A model generated the notes under the pieces. It did no database searches. It was not told the origin of the DNA and saw only the letters and a program-made list of their open reading frames with translations. From JAAYEA01 sp012689325 (GTDB lineage: Bacteria; Chloroflexota; Anaerolineae; JAAYEA01), in assembly GCA_036841525.1 (NCBI GenBank), contig DAITVZ010000018.1:5343-69342 (forward strand): a stretch of 64,000 bases of DNA, written 5' to 3'. Below are positions 41,758-49,966 of this stretch, piece by piece (within the stretch, counting starts at the first letter, position 1; every line of letters starts with the position of its first letter). The position numbers were made by a program, and so were the translations under genes.

Positions 41758-44103
41758 CTATTTCCTTTGCCGAACGCGCGTGATCAGCGCCGCGATATTC
41801 CCCAACACGATCACCAGGATGATGGCCAGGTGCGCCAGCGATTGCGCCGCCAGGCTCGAGACCGCCGTGGCGGTGCGGCCCGTGGCCATCTCGTATTCCG
41901 CCGCGCCGGTCATGCCGATAAGCAGCCCCGATAGCTGGTGGGTCGGATAGTAGCGCATGGCCTCCACCCCGGCCGAGGCCGCCACCCCCGCCACCGTCTT
42001 GATCGGGTAGGCGCTTTGGGCCTGCTCCAGCCAGCGCTGCACCGAGCCCGCGTCCGCCGCCAGGACGATGGCCAGGTCGGCGTCGGAGAGCTTGGCGACC
42101 TCGCGCATGGTCGGGAGGTCGTCGAGCTCGCGCTGCTCCACAAAGTCCTTCTTGAAGGCCGCGTCAAAGCCCTGCGCCAGCGCCCGCAATCCCGCCGTAG
42201 CGTCGGCCAGGTAGCCGAGGTTCACGAACTGCTCGCCGTAGCGGTAGCCCTTGCCCTTGGCCACCTGGTCCCAGGCGGTCTGGGCCATGGCGGGTCCTTC
42301 CGGCGCCGTGCTTAGCGCGATGAGCCGGGCGTTCTTTTCCAGCAGGTGTCCCATCAGCGCTCGGGCTTGCAGCTCCAGCTCGGCGGCCGTGGACGGGCCA
42401 TAATCAAAGACCACCAGGACGGCGGCGCCATCGGGCAGCGCCTCCACGGCATCGGCCAAACCCTGGGCCGGCTCGGTGACGTGGATGCTGTCGCGGAACC
42501 AGCCCACGCCAAAGAGCAGCGGCACCAGCAGGGCGGCGGCCAGCAGCGCATAGATCAGGGTGCGCACGATGCCGCCCCCCGCGACCCGCCGGGCGCCCTT
42601 GCCGAGCTTGGCGGCGGGCTGCCCGGCGAGGATATCGGCAAACATCTCGGCGGCCGCGGGCTCGCCGCCTGTGAGGGCGCCGCCCATCTGGGCGCCGCCC
42701 ATCTGGGCGCCGCCCAGCGCGGCGGCGGGTTGCGCGCGGCGCGGCTGGGACCACACTCCCGCGACGGGCAAGATGCCGCTGATCCCGGCCAGGATGCCGC
42801 TGCCCTCCGCGCCCTTGTCGGGTTCGGCCTTGGTCGCGTCGCTGGTCGTCTCGCGTATCTCTTGCAGCCAATCGGGGAGCTCGGCCTCGGCCAGCCCCTC
42901 GGGCTCCTCCTGGGCAGCCGCGGCGCCGATCACTTCGGCGGGCGCCAGCTCCCGGAGCCAGTCGGGGATCTCGCCCTGCGCCAGCAGCGCCCCGGCCTCC
43001 ATCTCTTCCGGCGTGGCCTCGGGCTCGCCCAAGGGCGCGGCCTCGCCGGGCTCCTCCGCCAATAGGCCCTCCTGCTCTGGGGCTGGCTCGTCCAGCCCCT
43101 CGGCGGCGGCCAGATCGCGTAGCCAATCAGGGATCTCTTCGGCCTCGCCCTCCTCTTCGCCGACGGCGATGGCGGGCCCTTCGGCGGCGCCGTGCACCCA
43201 ATCGGGGACGGCGGCCTCCAAGATAAAGTCCGGCGCCTCCGGCGGCGGGGCGGATTCCTCGGCCGGGGCGGGCAGTGTTTCCTCGGCCGGGAGGAGCGTG
43301 GCGGGCTCCTCCGCTTCCGCCTCCTCAGCGGGGGCGGCAGCCTCCGCCAGCGCGGCGGCTTCGCCCGGCTCCTCGGCCTCCGGCGGCGTGAGGGACGCCA
43401 GCAACTCGTCGGTCGTCAGCGGCTCGGCCTCCGCGGCTTCCTCGCTGGTGGCGACGAGCTCGCGCAGCCACTGGGGCATCTCGTCTTGGGGTGGCTCGGC
43501 GGCCAGCCCCGGCTCCGTCTCGGCGCCCGCCATCCTAGCGGCCGACTCCTCATCGATCACCTGCTGCAGCCAGCTCGGCAGGCCGATGGCATCCGCCGCC
43601 AGCGCGGGCTCGGGTTGCTCGGCCCCTTCCGGCTCCGTCGCAGTTTCCGGCTCCGCCGGAACCTGCAGTTCCGCCGGAACCGCTGGTTCCGCCGGAACCG
43701 CTGGTTCCGCCGGCGCCTCGGGTTCCGCCGGAACCTCCGGTTCCGCCGAGGGCTCCTCAGGCTTTTGCGTCCGGTCGTGCAGCGCCGCTTGCCGGAGCAT
43801 CTGGATCCAGCTTTGCGGGCCGCGCTCCGCCTGGGCCGGTTCGGCCTCGGGCTCTGCCGGCTGCTCGCCGGCCCCCTCCGCTTCCGGCTCGGGCTCGACC
43901 TCCGGCGCGGGCTCCACGGCCTCGTCCACGCGCAACGGCTTGAGCCGCGCGCCGCACCGGGCGCACTGCTCGGCGGTGGTTGGGTTGGGGCTGCCGCACA
44001 TCGGGCAGGGCTGGGTCTCCACGGGCAGGAGCCGCCCTCCACAATTGTTGCAAAAGTTGCTGCCATCTCGGTTGGACGTCCCGCATTGCGGACAAAAGAT
44101 CAT
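41758..44103 (-). CDS. Zinc-ribbon protein with PDWL repeats and membrane anchor
   Basis: A 781-aa protein. Residues 1-60 hold two zinc ribbons (C-P-Q-C ... C-N-N-C and C-P-M-C ... C-A-R-C). Residues 65-450 are Glu/Ala/Pro-rich and contain at least seven copies of a short module of the form x-P-D/Q/S-W-L-x-x-L/I, such as E-I-P-D-W-L-R-E-L. A membrane helix lies near 510-530, a folded extracytoplasmic domain from about 545 to 735, and a last helix near 755. The topology suggests a cytoplasmic zinc-ribbon scaffold tethered to a membrane domain. Function unknown. Confidence 0.7.
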   Translation of the reverse strand: MIFCPQCGTSNRDGSNFCNNCGGRLLPVETQPCPMCGSPNPTTAEQCARCGARLKPLRVDEAVEPAPEVEPEPEAEGAGEQPAEPEAEPAQAERGPQSWIQMLRQAALHDRTQKPEEPSAEPEVPAEPEAPAEPAVPAEPAVPAELQVPAEPETATEPEGAEQPEPALAADAIGLPSWLQQVIDEESAARMAGAETEPGLAAEPPQDEMPQWLRELVATSEEAAEAEPLTTDELLASLTPPEAEEPGEAAALAEAAAPAEEAEAEEPATLLPAEETLPAPAEESAPPPEAPDFILEAAVPDWVHGAAEGPAIAVGEEEGEAEEIPDWLRDLAAAEGLDEPAPEQEGLLAEEPGEAAPLGEPEATPEEMEAGALLAQGEIPDWLRELAPAEVIGAAAAQEEPEGLAEAELPDWLQEIRETTSDATKAEPDKGAEGSGILAGISGILPVAGVWSQPRRAQPAAALGGAQMGGAQMGGALTGGEPAAAEMFADILAGQPAAKLGKGARRVAGGGIVRTLIYALLAAALLVPLLFGVGWFRDSIHVTEPAQGLADAVEALPDGAAVLVVFDYGPSTAAELELQARALMGHLLEKNARLIALSTAPEGPAMAQTAWDQVAKGKGYRYGEQFVNLGYLADATAGLRALAQGFDAAFKKDFVEQRELDDLPTMREVAKLSDADLAIVLAADAGSVQRWLEQAQSAYPIKTVAGVAASAGVEAMRYYPTHQLSGLLIGMTGAAEYEMATGRTATAVSSLAAQSLAHLAIILVIVLGNIAALITRVRQRK

Positions 44104-44131
44104 TTCACCTTGCTCCTACGGCTTGGCCTTC

Positions 44132-44167
44132 AGCCCCTAAAGGTGTGGGGAAAACCTTTTGGGGGCT
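44132..44167. repeat. Degenerate relative of the 6730-6757 palindrome
   Basis: AGCCCCTAAAGGT (44132-44144) and ACCTTTTGGGGGCT (44154-44167) pair with few mismatches and share the CCTAAAGG core. The element lies in the operon between two membrane-protein genes. Confidence 0.45.
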
Positions 44168-44181
44168 AGGAATCCTTGCCG

Positions 44182-44787
44182 CTATAGATAAGGACGGTCC
44201 ATGCACAACAAGAGCCGCAGTCCGGCGATGACCGTGCCGATGGCGGCGCCCAAGAGAAGGCCCCGGGCCCCGGCAGTGGCGGGCACGGCGAGAACCCAAT
44301 CCTTGATCACGGGCAGTTGGTCCCAAAGGTAGCGGCTGATGGGCACCTGGCCGATCAGCACGATCAGCCCCGCCAGGGCAAACAGCGCGGATTCCCAGCT
44401 CCGGATGCGAAAGGCGCGATAGGCCGCCGAGGCGACGAAAAAGGCCAGCAAGGAAAAGATGGTCGCTTGCAGGGGCGAATAGACATAGCGGAAGGCCCAG
44501 GTCACCGCCGGGTTGCTGGGGCTCGCGATGCCCAGCAGCACCATGACGACCAGCACCACCGCCAGCACGGCGCTATAGCCCCAGCCCTTTTCGCGCTTGC
44601 GCACCCGCGTGGCGTGGACCGACAGCAGGTTGAACAGCCCCAGCAGCATGGCAAACGCCGCCAGCACGATGGCCCCCTCGGTCAAGATGGCGCTGGCCTG
44701 ATCCAAGACAGGGCTGTCAAAAAAGAAGTCGAGCAGGATCAGGACCGCCGCGGCCACCGCGACCACCGAAAGCAGTATCTTTTTCAT
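44182..44787 (-). CDS. Membrane protein of the MutL operon
   Basis: A 201-aa protein with about five to six hydrophobic helices, starting M-K-K-I-L-L-S-V-V-A-V-A-A-A-V-L. No family is recognised. It lies 14 nt after the DUF6754-like gene in the operon, with GGGAGCTGAGCC before the ATG. Confidence 0.6.
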   Translation of the reverse strand: MKKILLSVVAVAAAVLILLDFFFDSPVLDQASAILTEGAIVLAAFAMLLGLFNLLSVHATRVRKREKGWGYSAVLAVVLVVMVLLGIASPSNPAVTWAFRYVYSPLQATIFSLLAFFVASAAYRAFRIRSWESALFALAGLIVLIGQVPISRYLWDQLPVIKDWVLAVPATAGARGLLLGAAIGTVIAGLRLLLCMDRPYL

Positions 44788-44801
44788 CTGGCTCAGCTCC
44801 C

Positions 44802-45581
44802 TTACAGAATGCCCAGCGTGCGCAAGATGATGACGACGATGGCCGCGCCCAAGATGCCCAGGCGCGCGACATCCGCGGCCATGAGCCCGCCCACGTGGTT
44901 GCGGTCCTGGCGGAGATAGGCCCCCGCGGCAAAGATCTCTTCCCCCAGCAGGGCGTGGTCCGTGGAAGCGTAAACAAAGGGCAGCGTCTGCGGGTTGGTG
45001 GTCCCGCCGATCTGCGGGATGCCCCGGCGCGCCCCGGTCTCGCCCATGAGCAGGAACTCGTCGCCAAAGGTCCCCACCATGACGTTGGCGGCCAGGTTCT
45101 GCTGGTGCAGCGTGGTCATGACCCCGGCGGCGTAGGCCACGTTATCGGGGGCCAGGAGCTGCACGCGGCGGCTATCGTACTCGTCGGGATAGCCCGCCTG
45201 TTCGTAGCCCCGGTAGAGCGTCTCTTGCGCGGTGGGGAGCACGGTGGGGTCGGCCACGCTGACGGAGAGGGGCGCGTCGCAGAGGGCCGCCTGGTAGGCC
45301 AGGTATTCCAGCACCTCGACCCCCGCCAGGGTCTCCAGGGTGGCCTGCTTGCCGATCCCGCCGACGCCCAGGGCGACGTGCAGGGGGCGGCCCAGCTCGG
45401 CGGCCTGGCCGACGGCCTGCTTGATGGCGTCAAAGGCGGGGATGCGCCGCAGCTTGGCGCCATGGCCGGCGCGCGCGCGGGCGGCGAGGGCAATCAGCAG
45501 GACCAGGGAGGCCAGCAGGACGACCAGGGCGGTCGGGTCGGTGATGGTCCATCCGGTAAACAGGCTGCTCACTGCGTTCAT
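44802..45581 (-). CDS. DUF6754-like membrane protein
   Basis: A 259-aa protein. One helix lies near residues 18-37 and one at the C-terminus (G-A-A-I-V-V-I-I-L-R-T-L). Between them lies a soluble domain with R-P-L-H-V-A-L-G-V-G-G-I-G and L-L-A-P-D-N-V-A-Y-A-A-G-V. The layout matches DUF6754 as I remember it, a family found in Chloroflexota and some archaea. The ATG follows AGGAGAGCTGAC. Confidence 0.6.
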   Translation of the reverse strand: MNAVSSLFTGWTITDPTALVVLLASLVLLIALAARARAGHGAKLRRIPAFDAIKQAVGQAAELGRPLHVALGVGGIGKQATLETLAGVEVLEYLAYQAALCDAPLSVSVADPTVLPTAQETLYRGYEQAGYPDEYDSRRVQLLAPDNVAYAAGVMTTLHQQNLAANVMVGTFGDEFLLMGETGARRGIPQIGGTTNPQTLPFVYASTDHALLGEEIFAAGAYLRQDRNHVGGLMAADVARLGILGAAIVVIILRTLGIL

Positions 45582-45595
45582 GTCAGCTCTCCTCG

Positions 45596-45880
45596 TCAGG
45601 GCTTGGCGGAGGGCGGCTCCTGGCCTCGTTCCAGCCGCGCCAGCAGCCGTTCCACGTTTTCGCGCTCTTCCAGGAGCGCGGCCACCTCGTGGATGGCGGC
45701 GTCGCCGGAAAAGGCGCCCAGGACCGGCTCCAGAAAGAGCAGCGCTTGCGCGCCGATAAAGCCCAACGGCTTGTGCATCTCCAGGAACCAGACGGCAGGC
45801 GTCTGCATGCCGTGGCGCAGCACCGCCTGGGCCAGCTTGTCGATCAGCTCGTCGCGGCGCTGCTCACTCAGCGCGCTCAT
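45596..45880 (-). CDS. Small conserved-looking helical protein
   Basis: A 94-aa protein starting M-S-A-L-S-E-Q-R-R-D-E-L. A middle segment has H-K-P-L-G-F-I-G-A-Q-A-L-L-F-L-E-P, which may sit on a membrane. It overlaps the end of the HEAT-repeat gene by 17 nt, so expression is linked. No family recognised. Confidence 0.6.
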   Translation of the reverse strand: MSALSEQRRDELIDKLAQAVLRHGMQTPAVWFLEMHKPLGFIGAQALLFLEPVLGAFSGDAAIHEVAALLEERENVERLLARLERGQEPPSAKP

Positions 45881-46790
45881 CGGGCCCCTGTTCCGCCGGC
45901 TGTGGCTCGGCGCCTGGCTCGATCTCTGAGGGCTGCTCCGGCCCGGGCAGCGGCTCCGCGGGAGGCGTCGGGCGCGTGGCGAGCTGGGCGAGCCGTCGCC
46001 GGAGCGAGGCGGCCTGCGCCGCCAGCCAGCCCTTGACCTCGCGGACTGTCTCGCGGAGGGCGATGCGTCGCAGGGCTTGCCGCGCCAAGTGGCGAACCTC
46101 GCGGCCAAAGAGGGCCTGCCGGTCGGCCAGCAAGTCCTGGAGGGCGGGCTGGGAGGAGCGGTCGCCCACCAGGGCCAGCGCGCACGCCGCTTCCCCGCGC
46201 ACTTGGGGCTCGGGGTCTCGCAGCGCCAGCGCCAGCGCATCGCGCCCTTCCGGCCAGCGTAGCCGGTTCATCGCGCGGGCCGCGCTCGCCCGGAGCGGCG
46301 CGCAGGGGTCGGCCAGCGCCGCCAGCAGCGCCTCGGCGACTTCGGGCGTGGCGGCAGGAAGCGCGCCCAGCGCCTCCAGGGCGGCATTGCGCAACGCCAC
46401 GTCGGCCTCGGCGCCCTGAGCCAGCGCCGCCAGCCGGCCGGCCAGTGCGGGGTCGGGACGGCGCGCCAGGGCTTGCACGGCGGCCTGCCTCAGCTCGGCG
46501 GGCAGTTCATCGCCCAGTCCTTGCGCCAGCAGGTCGGCCAGCCCGGCGGGGGCGTCCGCCCGTCGCGACAGGGCGTCCAGCGCCGCCGCGCGGGCAGATG
46601 GGTCGCCTTCGCGCGCCAGGGCCAGCAGCTTGGCGCCGACCTGGCCGTCGCGCCGGCGAGCCAGCGCCTCGGCGGCGGCCCAGCGCACCAGGGCGCTCGG
46701 GTCGCCCAGCGCTTCCAGCAAAACGTCTGCCGGTTCCCGGCTCAGGCCCATGGCGCGCGCCGCCGGCGGGAGCTGCGCCTGGTTGGTCAT
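45864..46790 (-). CDS. HEAT-repeat protein
   Basis: A 308-aa protein made of at least seven HEAT-like helical repeats (for example D-P-S-A-L-V-R-W-A-A-A-E-A-L and E-P-Q-V-R-G-E-A-A-C-A-L-A). An Arg-rich segment and a Pro/Glu-rich tail follow. It is probably a scaffold. It is the first gene of the MutL operon; the ATG has no good Shine-Dalgarno and lies about 136 nt from the predicted transcription start. Confidence 0.75.
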   Translation of the reverse strand: MTNQAQLPPAARAMGLSREPADVLLEALGDPSALVRWAAAEALARRRDGQVGAKLLALAREGDPSARAAALDALSRRADAPAGLADLLAQGLGDELPAELRQAAVQALARRPDPALAGRLAALAQGAEADVALRNAALEALGALPAATPEVAEALLAALADPCAPLRASAARAMNRLRWPEGRDALALALRDPEPQVRGEAACALALVGDRSSQPALQDLLADRQALFGREVRHLARQALRRIALRETVREVKGWLAAQAASLRRRLAQLATRPTPPAEPLPGPEQPSEIEPGAEPQPAEQGPDERAE

Positions 46791-46932
46791 CGGCTCGTGC
46801 TGCCGCGGGTGGGGCGCGCCGCGCCAGCTAACCCCAGCATCGCTAATCTCGAAAGCCCTCCCTATTGGTGACTCTGTCCGGCGCGCGCGGGGAAATATGA
46901 CCGCGCATCGCGTCAGGCTCGACGACTAGCTC

Positions 46933-46961
46933 AGTATACCACGAGTCAAAACGCTGTGCAA
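46933..46961 (-). promoter_or_regulatory. Promoter of the HEAT/zinc-ribbon/MutL operon
   Basis: On the minus strand TTGCAC (46961-46956), a 17-nt spacer and TATACT (46938-46933). It is the only good promoter upstream of the eight same-strand genes. Confidence 0.65.
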
Positions 46962-46978
46962 GGCCCTCGCCCCTACCG

Positions 46979-49645
46979 CTAGCTCTTGAGCAGCAGCGGC
47001 AGGCTGATCACCGACGCCGGCGTGGGCGAGGGCGTCGGCGTCCTGGTGAGCGTCGGGACGCGCGTATCGGTCGGCGAGGGCGTCGCCGTGTGGGTGGGCG
47101 TGCGCGTGGCCGTCGGCGTCGGCGTCGACGTCGCCGTGGCGGTGGCGGTGGGCGACGGCGTGTCCGTCGGCGTCGCCGTGGCCGTGTGGGTCAGCGTCGG
47201 CGTCGGCGACGATGTGGATGTGGGCGACGGCGTGGCCGTCGCTAGGCGGTACACGCCGAAATCGATCTGCAGCACCTCGCCCGCCGCGACGCCCACGGTC
47301 CACTCCTCCAGCGTGGTCGGCTCGTAGCCGCCCGGCGCCACCTCATGCACCATGTAGAGGTCCGGCGTCAGCCCGCTAAAGACGTAATAGCCGTTGGCAT
47401 CGGTCATCTTTTGCGCGAGCTCTTCTTCCCCGAACTCGCTATAGAGCAGGATGGGCACGCCAGCCACGCCCAGCTCGCCTGGATCCCGCGCGCCGCTGCG
47501 GTTTTGGTCCTCAAAGACATAGCCGCTGATGGACCCCGTGGAGGGGGTGGGCGACGCCGTATGGGTGGGCGTGGCGGTGGCGGTCGGCGTCCGCGTGACG
47601 GTGGCCGTCGCGGTGGGCGTCGGCGTGATGGAAGGCGTCGGCGTGGGCGTCGGCGGCGGATAGCGCCAGGTCAGCTCCAACCTGGGGCGCAGGGCATAGC
47701 TCAAGCTGTTGGAGGAGACGAATTCGTAGCCGCGCACCCCCGCCGACCAGCCCTTGATCACGACGCCCTGGTTGGCGCTGGCGTCGCGCGCCCAGGCGTC
47801 CACCATCTTGGTCACTTCCAGGCCATACCACTGCCCGACGCTGCCCACATAGAACTCGTCGCTCGGCTCCGGCCAGATATCCGTGAGTGGGTCGTTGCAG
47901 CCGGGGCGATTCCAGGGGATGCCGGGCATGGCCAGAATCCAAGTGGCCGCGGTCTCGGACCAGGGCCGCCGGACCTGATGGGCGCGGATCTTGAGGTCGG
48001 GGTTGGAGTGGTAGAGGCCCTCGGCGTAAAGCCAGAGCCGCGCGCGCGTCACCACGGCGCCATAGGGCAGCGTTGGGAGGCTGAACCGCAGCAGCGCCGC
48101 GTTTTCCTCGATGTCGCGCCCGCCATCGTAGCCGACCCGCAGCCAGCCGCCATCGGCATAGTTGGCCGACTTGTTAATCTCGCTGATGGTCGTATCGACG
48201 ACGCCCTGGTAGCCCCCCAGCCCCTGCTGGTAGGTCTCCAGGTACCACTCGCCCAGCCCGCGGCAGGTCAGCGGGCCAAAACGGCCGGCATCGCCGATGC
48301 CGCTGCCCTCCCAGACCAGATAGGCGTCATAGGCGCCAAAGGTGTCGTCGTCGTGGATCGCGATGTTGAAGGGGACCACCATCCCCGAGAACGCCGGCGG
48401 GCTGGGCAAGAGGTCGGCCCAGGGGATCGCCAGCTCGATGGTATAGCCACCGTTGCCCTCTTTGAGCTGGGCGCGGGCGATGATCTCCGGGCTGCCGCGG
48501 CCCACATGCTCCGTGTACCCATCGAACCGCACGGCGAACTGGTGGTCGTAGGGACCCGCGGTGTTCCAGACGTGGTCTCCATCGCCATCCAGGGCGATCT
48601 CGATGCTATCCGAGTTCCAGATGACCTCCGTCCGGCTGTCGAATTGCACCACGTCGTCGGTTACGTCGATGGCAAAATAGAGATACTCCTGGTCCCACTG
48701 GCTGCGGGCCACCAGGCTGCAATCGCTGGGGCTGACCGGGCCGGCGGGGTAGCGGGTGCTGGCCGTCTCCCAGTTCAACACGAGCGGCGCGCCCGTGACC
48801 CAGGTCCAATCCTCCAAAAAGCCGTCGATGGACAGGGGCATATCCAGCGCCTGGGCGTCCAGCGCGCGCGGCGCGGGCGTGGCGGTGGGCGTCTGCGTGG
48901 CCGTGCGCGTGGCCGTCGCGGTGGCGGTGGACGTGCCCGTGGCGGTGCGGGTGGCCGTGGGCGTGGGGCCGCTAAAGGCGTACTCGATGGTCAGCTTGGG
49001 GCGCTGGGCGGTGGCCCAGTGCTCGGCGCTCCAGAAGCGATACTCCACCGCGGCGGTGGACGCCCCCTGCAGGGCGAGCCCGTAATTGGCGGCGGGGTTC
49101 GTCTGCCACGCCTGCGCCAGCGCGGTGATATCCAGGGCGTACCAGGCGCCGATGGCGGAGAGCTCCGCCGTGGCGGCGGCGGTCCCCGACCGATCGAGCC
49201 CGATGCCGTTGCAGCCGGGCAGCTCCCAGGCCTGGGCGCTGGTCGCCTGCCGCCAGGTGGCCTGCTCGGCCGCCCAGGGGCGCAGCACCTGGTAGGCGCT
49301 CAGGGCCAGCGGCGCGATTCCGCCGCGGCTCGCCACATAGATCTCTAGCGTGGCGCTGGCGATGGCGGCATAGCTGGGGATCGGCGACAGGTCGAAGCGG
49401 AGCAGCGGGACCGCCGCGCCGTCGGCGCGCACCGCTAGCGGGTCGGTGTGGTGCTGTGGGGTGGTGGGGAACCACGAGGTGAGAAACGTGTCTTCCGCTC
49501 CGGCATAGCCCTCGAGGCCCTGCTGCAGGACGATCACTGGGGCGGCGGGGAGGGCGGGGCCAGCCAGGGCAGCGGGCGGAAGCGTGGCGGCCACCAGGGC
49601 CAAGATCAAGGCCAGGCAACAGGTCAACGTCAGTCGTCTTGACAT
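46979..49645 (-). CDS. Secreted DNRLRE / CBM9-like / SdrD-B-like protein
   Basis: An 888-aa secreted protein with a signal peptide (residues 1-28, R-R-L-T-L-T-C-C-L-A-L-I-L-A-L). Order of parts: DNRLRE domain (about 50-230), (T/A/P)-rich linker, CBM9-like domain starting D-G-F-L-E-D-W-T-W (about 270-460), second DNRLRE domain (about 470-665), a linker, an SdrD-B-like domain G-S-I-S-G-Y-V-F-E-D-Q-N-R-S-G (about 705-800), and a long T/P repeat. The protein ends V-I-S-L-P-L-L-L-K-S, a short tail often seen on Chloroflexota surface proteins. A role in surface sugar binding is likely. Confidence 0.82.
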   Translation of the reverse strand: MSRRLTLTCCLALILALVAATLPPAALAGPALPAAPVIVLQQGLEGYAGAEDTFLTSWFPTTPQHHTDPLAVRADGAAVPLLRFDLSPIPSYAAIASATLEIYVASRGGIAPLALSAYQVLRPWAAEQATWRQATSAQAWELPGCNGIGLDRSGTAAATAELSAIGAWYALDITALAQAWQTNPAANYGLALQGASTAAVEYRFWSAEHWATAQRPKLTIEYAFSGPTPTATRTATGTSTATATATRTATQTPTATPAPRALDAQALDMPLSIDGFLEDWTWVTGAPLVLNWETASTRYPAGPVSPSDCSLVARSQWDQEYLYFAIDVTDDVVQFDSRTEVIWNSDSIEIALDGDGDHVWNTAGPYDHQFAVRFDGYTEHVGRGSPEIIARAQLKEGNGGYTIELAIPWADLLPSPPAFSGMVVPFNIAIHDDDTFGAYDAYLVWEGSGIGDAGRFGPLTCRGLGEWYLETYQQGLGGYQGVVDTTISEINKSANYADGGWLRVGYDGGRDIEENAALLRFSLPTLPYGAVVTRARLWLYAEGLYHSNPDLKIRAHQVRRPWSETAATWILAMPGIPWNRPGCNDPLTDIWPEPSDEFYVGSVGQWYGLEVTKMVDAWARDASANQGVVIKGWSAGVRGYEFVSSNSLSYALRPRLELTWRYPPPTPTPTPSITPTPTATATVTRTPTATATPTHTASPTPSTGSISGYVFEDQNRSGARDPGELGVAGVPILLYSEFGEEELAQKMTDANGYYVFSGLTPDLYMVHEVAPGGYEPTTLEEWTVGVAAGEVLQIDFGVYRLATATPSPTSTSSPTPTLTHTATATPTDTPSPTATATATSTPTPTATRTPTHTATPSPTDTRVPTLTRTPTPSPTPASVISLPLLLKS

Positions 49646-49705
49646 ATTCGGCTCTCTGTTCTCGGTGGGGCTTGCGCCGGGTTTGCAACTATCAACTATA
49701 TGCTT

Positions 49706-49734
49706 ATTATAACACGTATCCAGGGCGCAGCCAA
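49706..49734 (-). promoter_or_regulatory. Promoter of the secreted-protein gene
   Basis: On the minus strand TTGGCT (49734-49729), a 17-nt spacer and a perfect TATAAT (49711-49706). The start codon lies 61 nt further on. Confidence 0.6.
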
Positions 49735-49794
49735 ATCGGCCAGCGCGCCGTCGTCGAGTATATAGACGCGATTGCGGCGGAAAGGTGACGCCGT

Positions 49795-49823
49795 TTGGCC
49801 CCTGCCTGCTTTTGTGATACCAT
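49795..49823 (+). promoter_or_regulatory. Possible corA promoter
   Basis: TTGGCC (49795-49800), a 17-nt spacer and TACCAT (49818-49823). This leaves about 140 nt of leader before corA. The leader has no feature that I recognise as an M-box or other magnesium riboswitch. Confidence 0.35.
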
Positions 49824-49966
49824 ACACCCGCCTAAAACCGCCCGCAGGCCTGGCCCTGCGAGTTCGGGGCTATGGCGTGGGCGGGGCGATCTTGACGGCG
49901 AGCGCGGATGATCGCGACCCAGCCGGTCCGCGTGCCGTTTTTTCATCGCGCAAAGGAGGTGAGGGG

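Noticed and set aside
42680..42720. Short tandem DNA repeat (18-nt units)
   Set aside because: It is coding (G-G-A-Q-M-G repeats in the zinc-ribbon protein), so it is a protein low-complexity region and not a separate element.
43640..43745. Repeated GGTTCCGCCGGAACC-like palindromes, resembling an operator array or CRISPR-like repeat
   Set aside because: They encode a P-A-E-P-x-V/A repeat in the zinc-ribbon protein. Units are about 18 nt with no unique spacers.
47345..49348. 667-codon plus-strand frame opposite the secreted protein
   Set aside because: It is a shadow, rich in Gly/Arg from repeated Thr/Pro codons. The opposite frame has a signal peptide and known domains.
49824..49966. Magnesium riboswitch (M-box) before corA
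   Set aside because: I could not find the conserved M-box core; only an unstructured-looking leader is visible.
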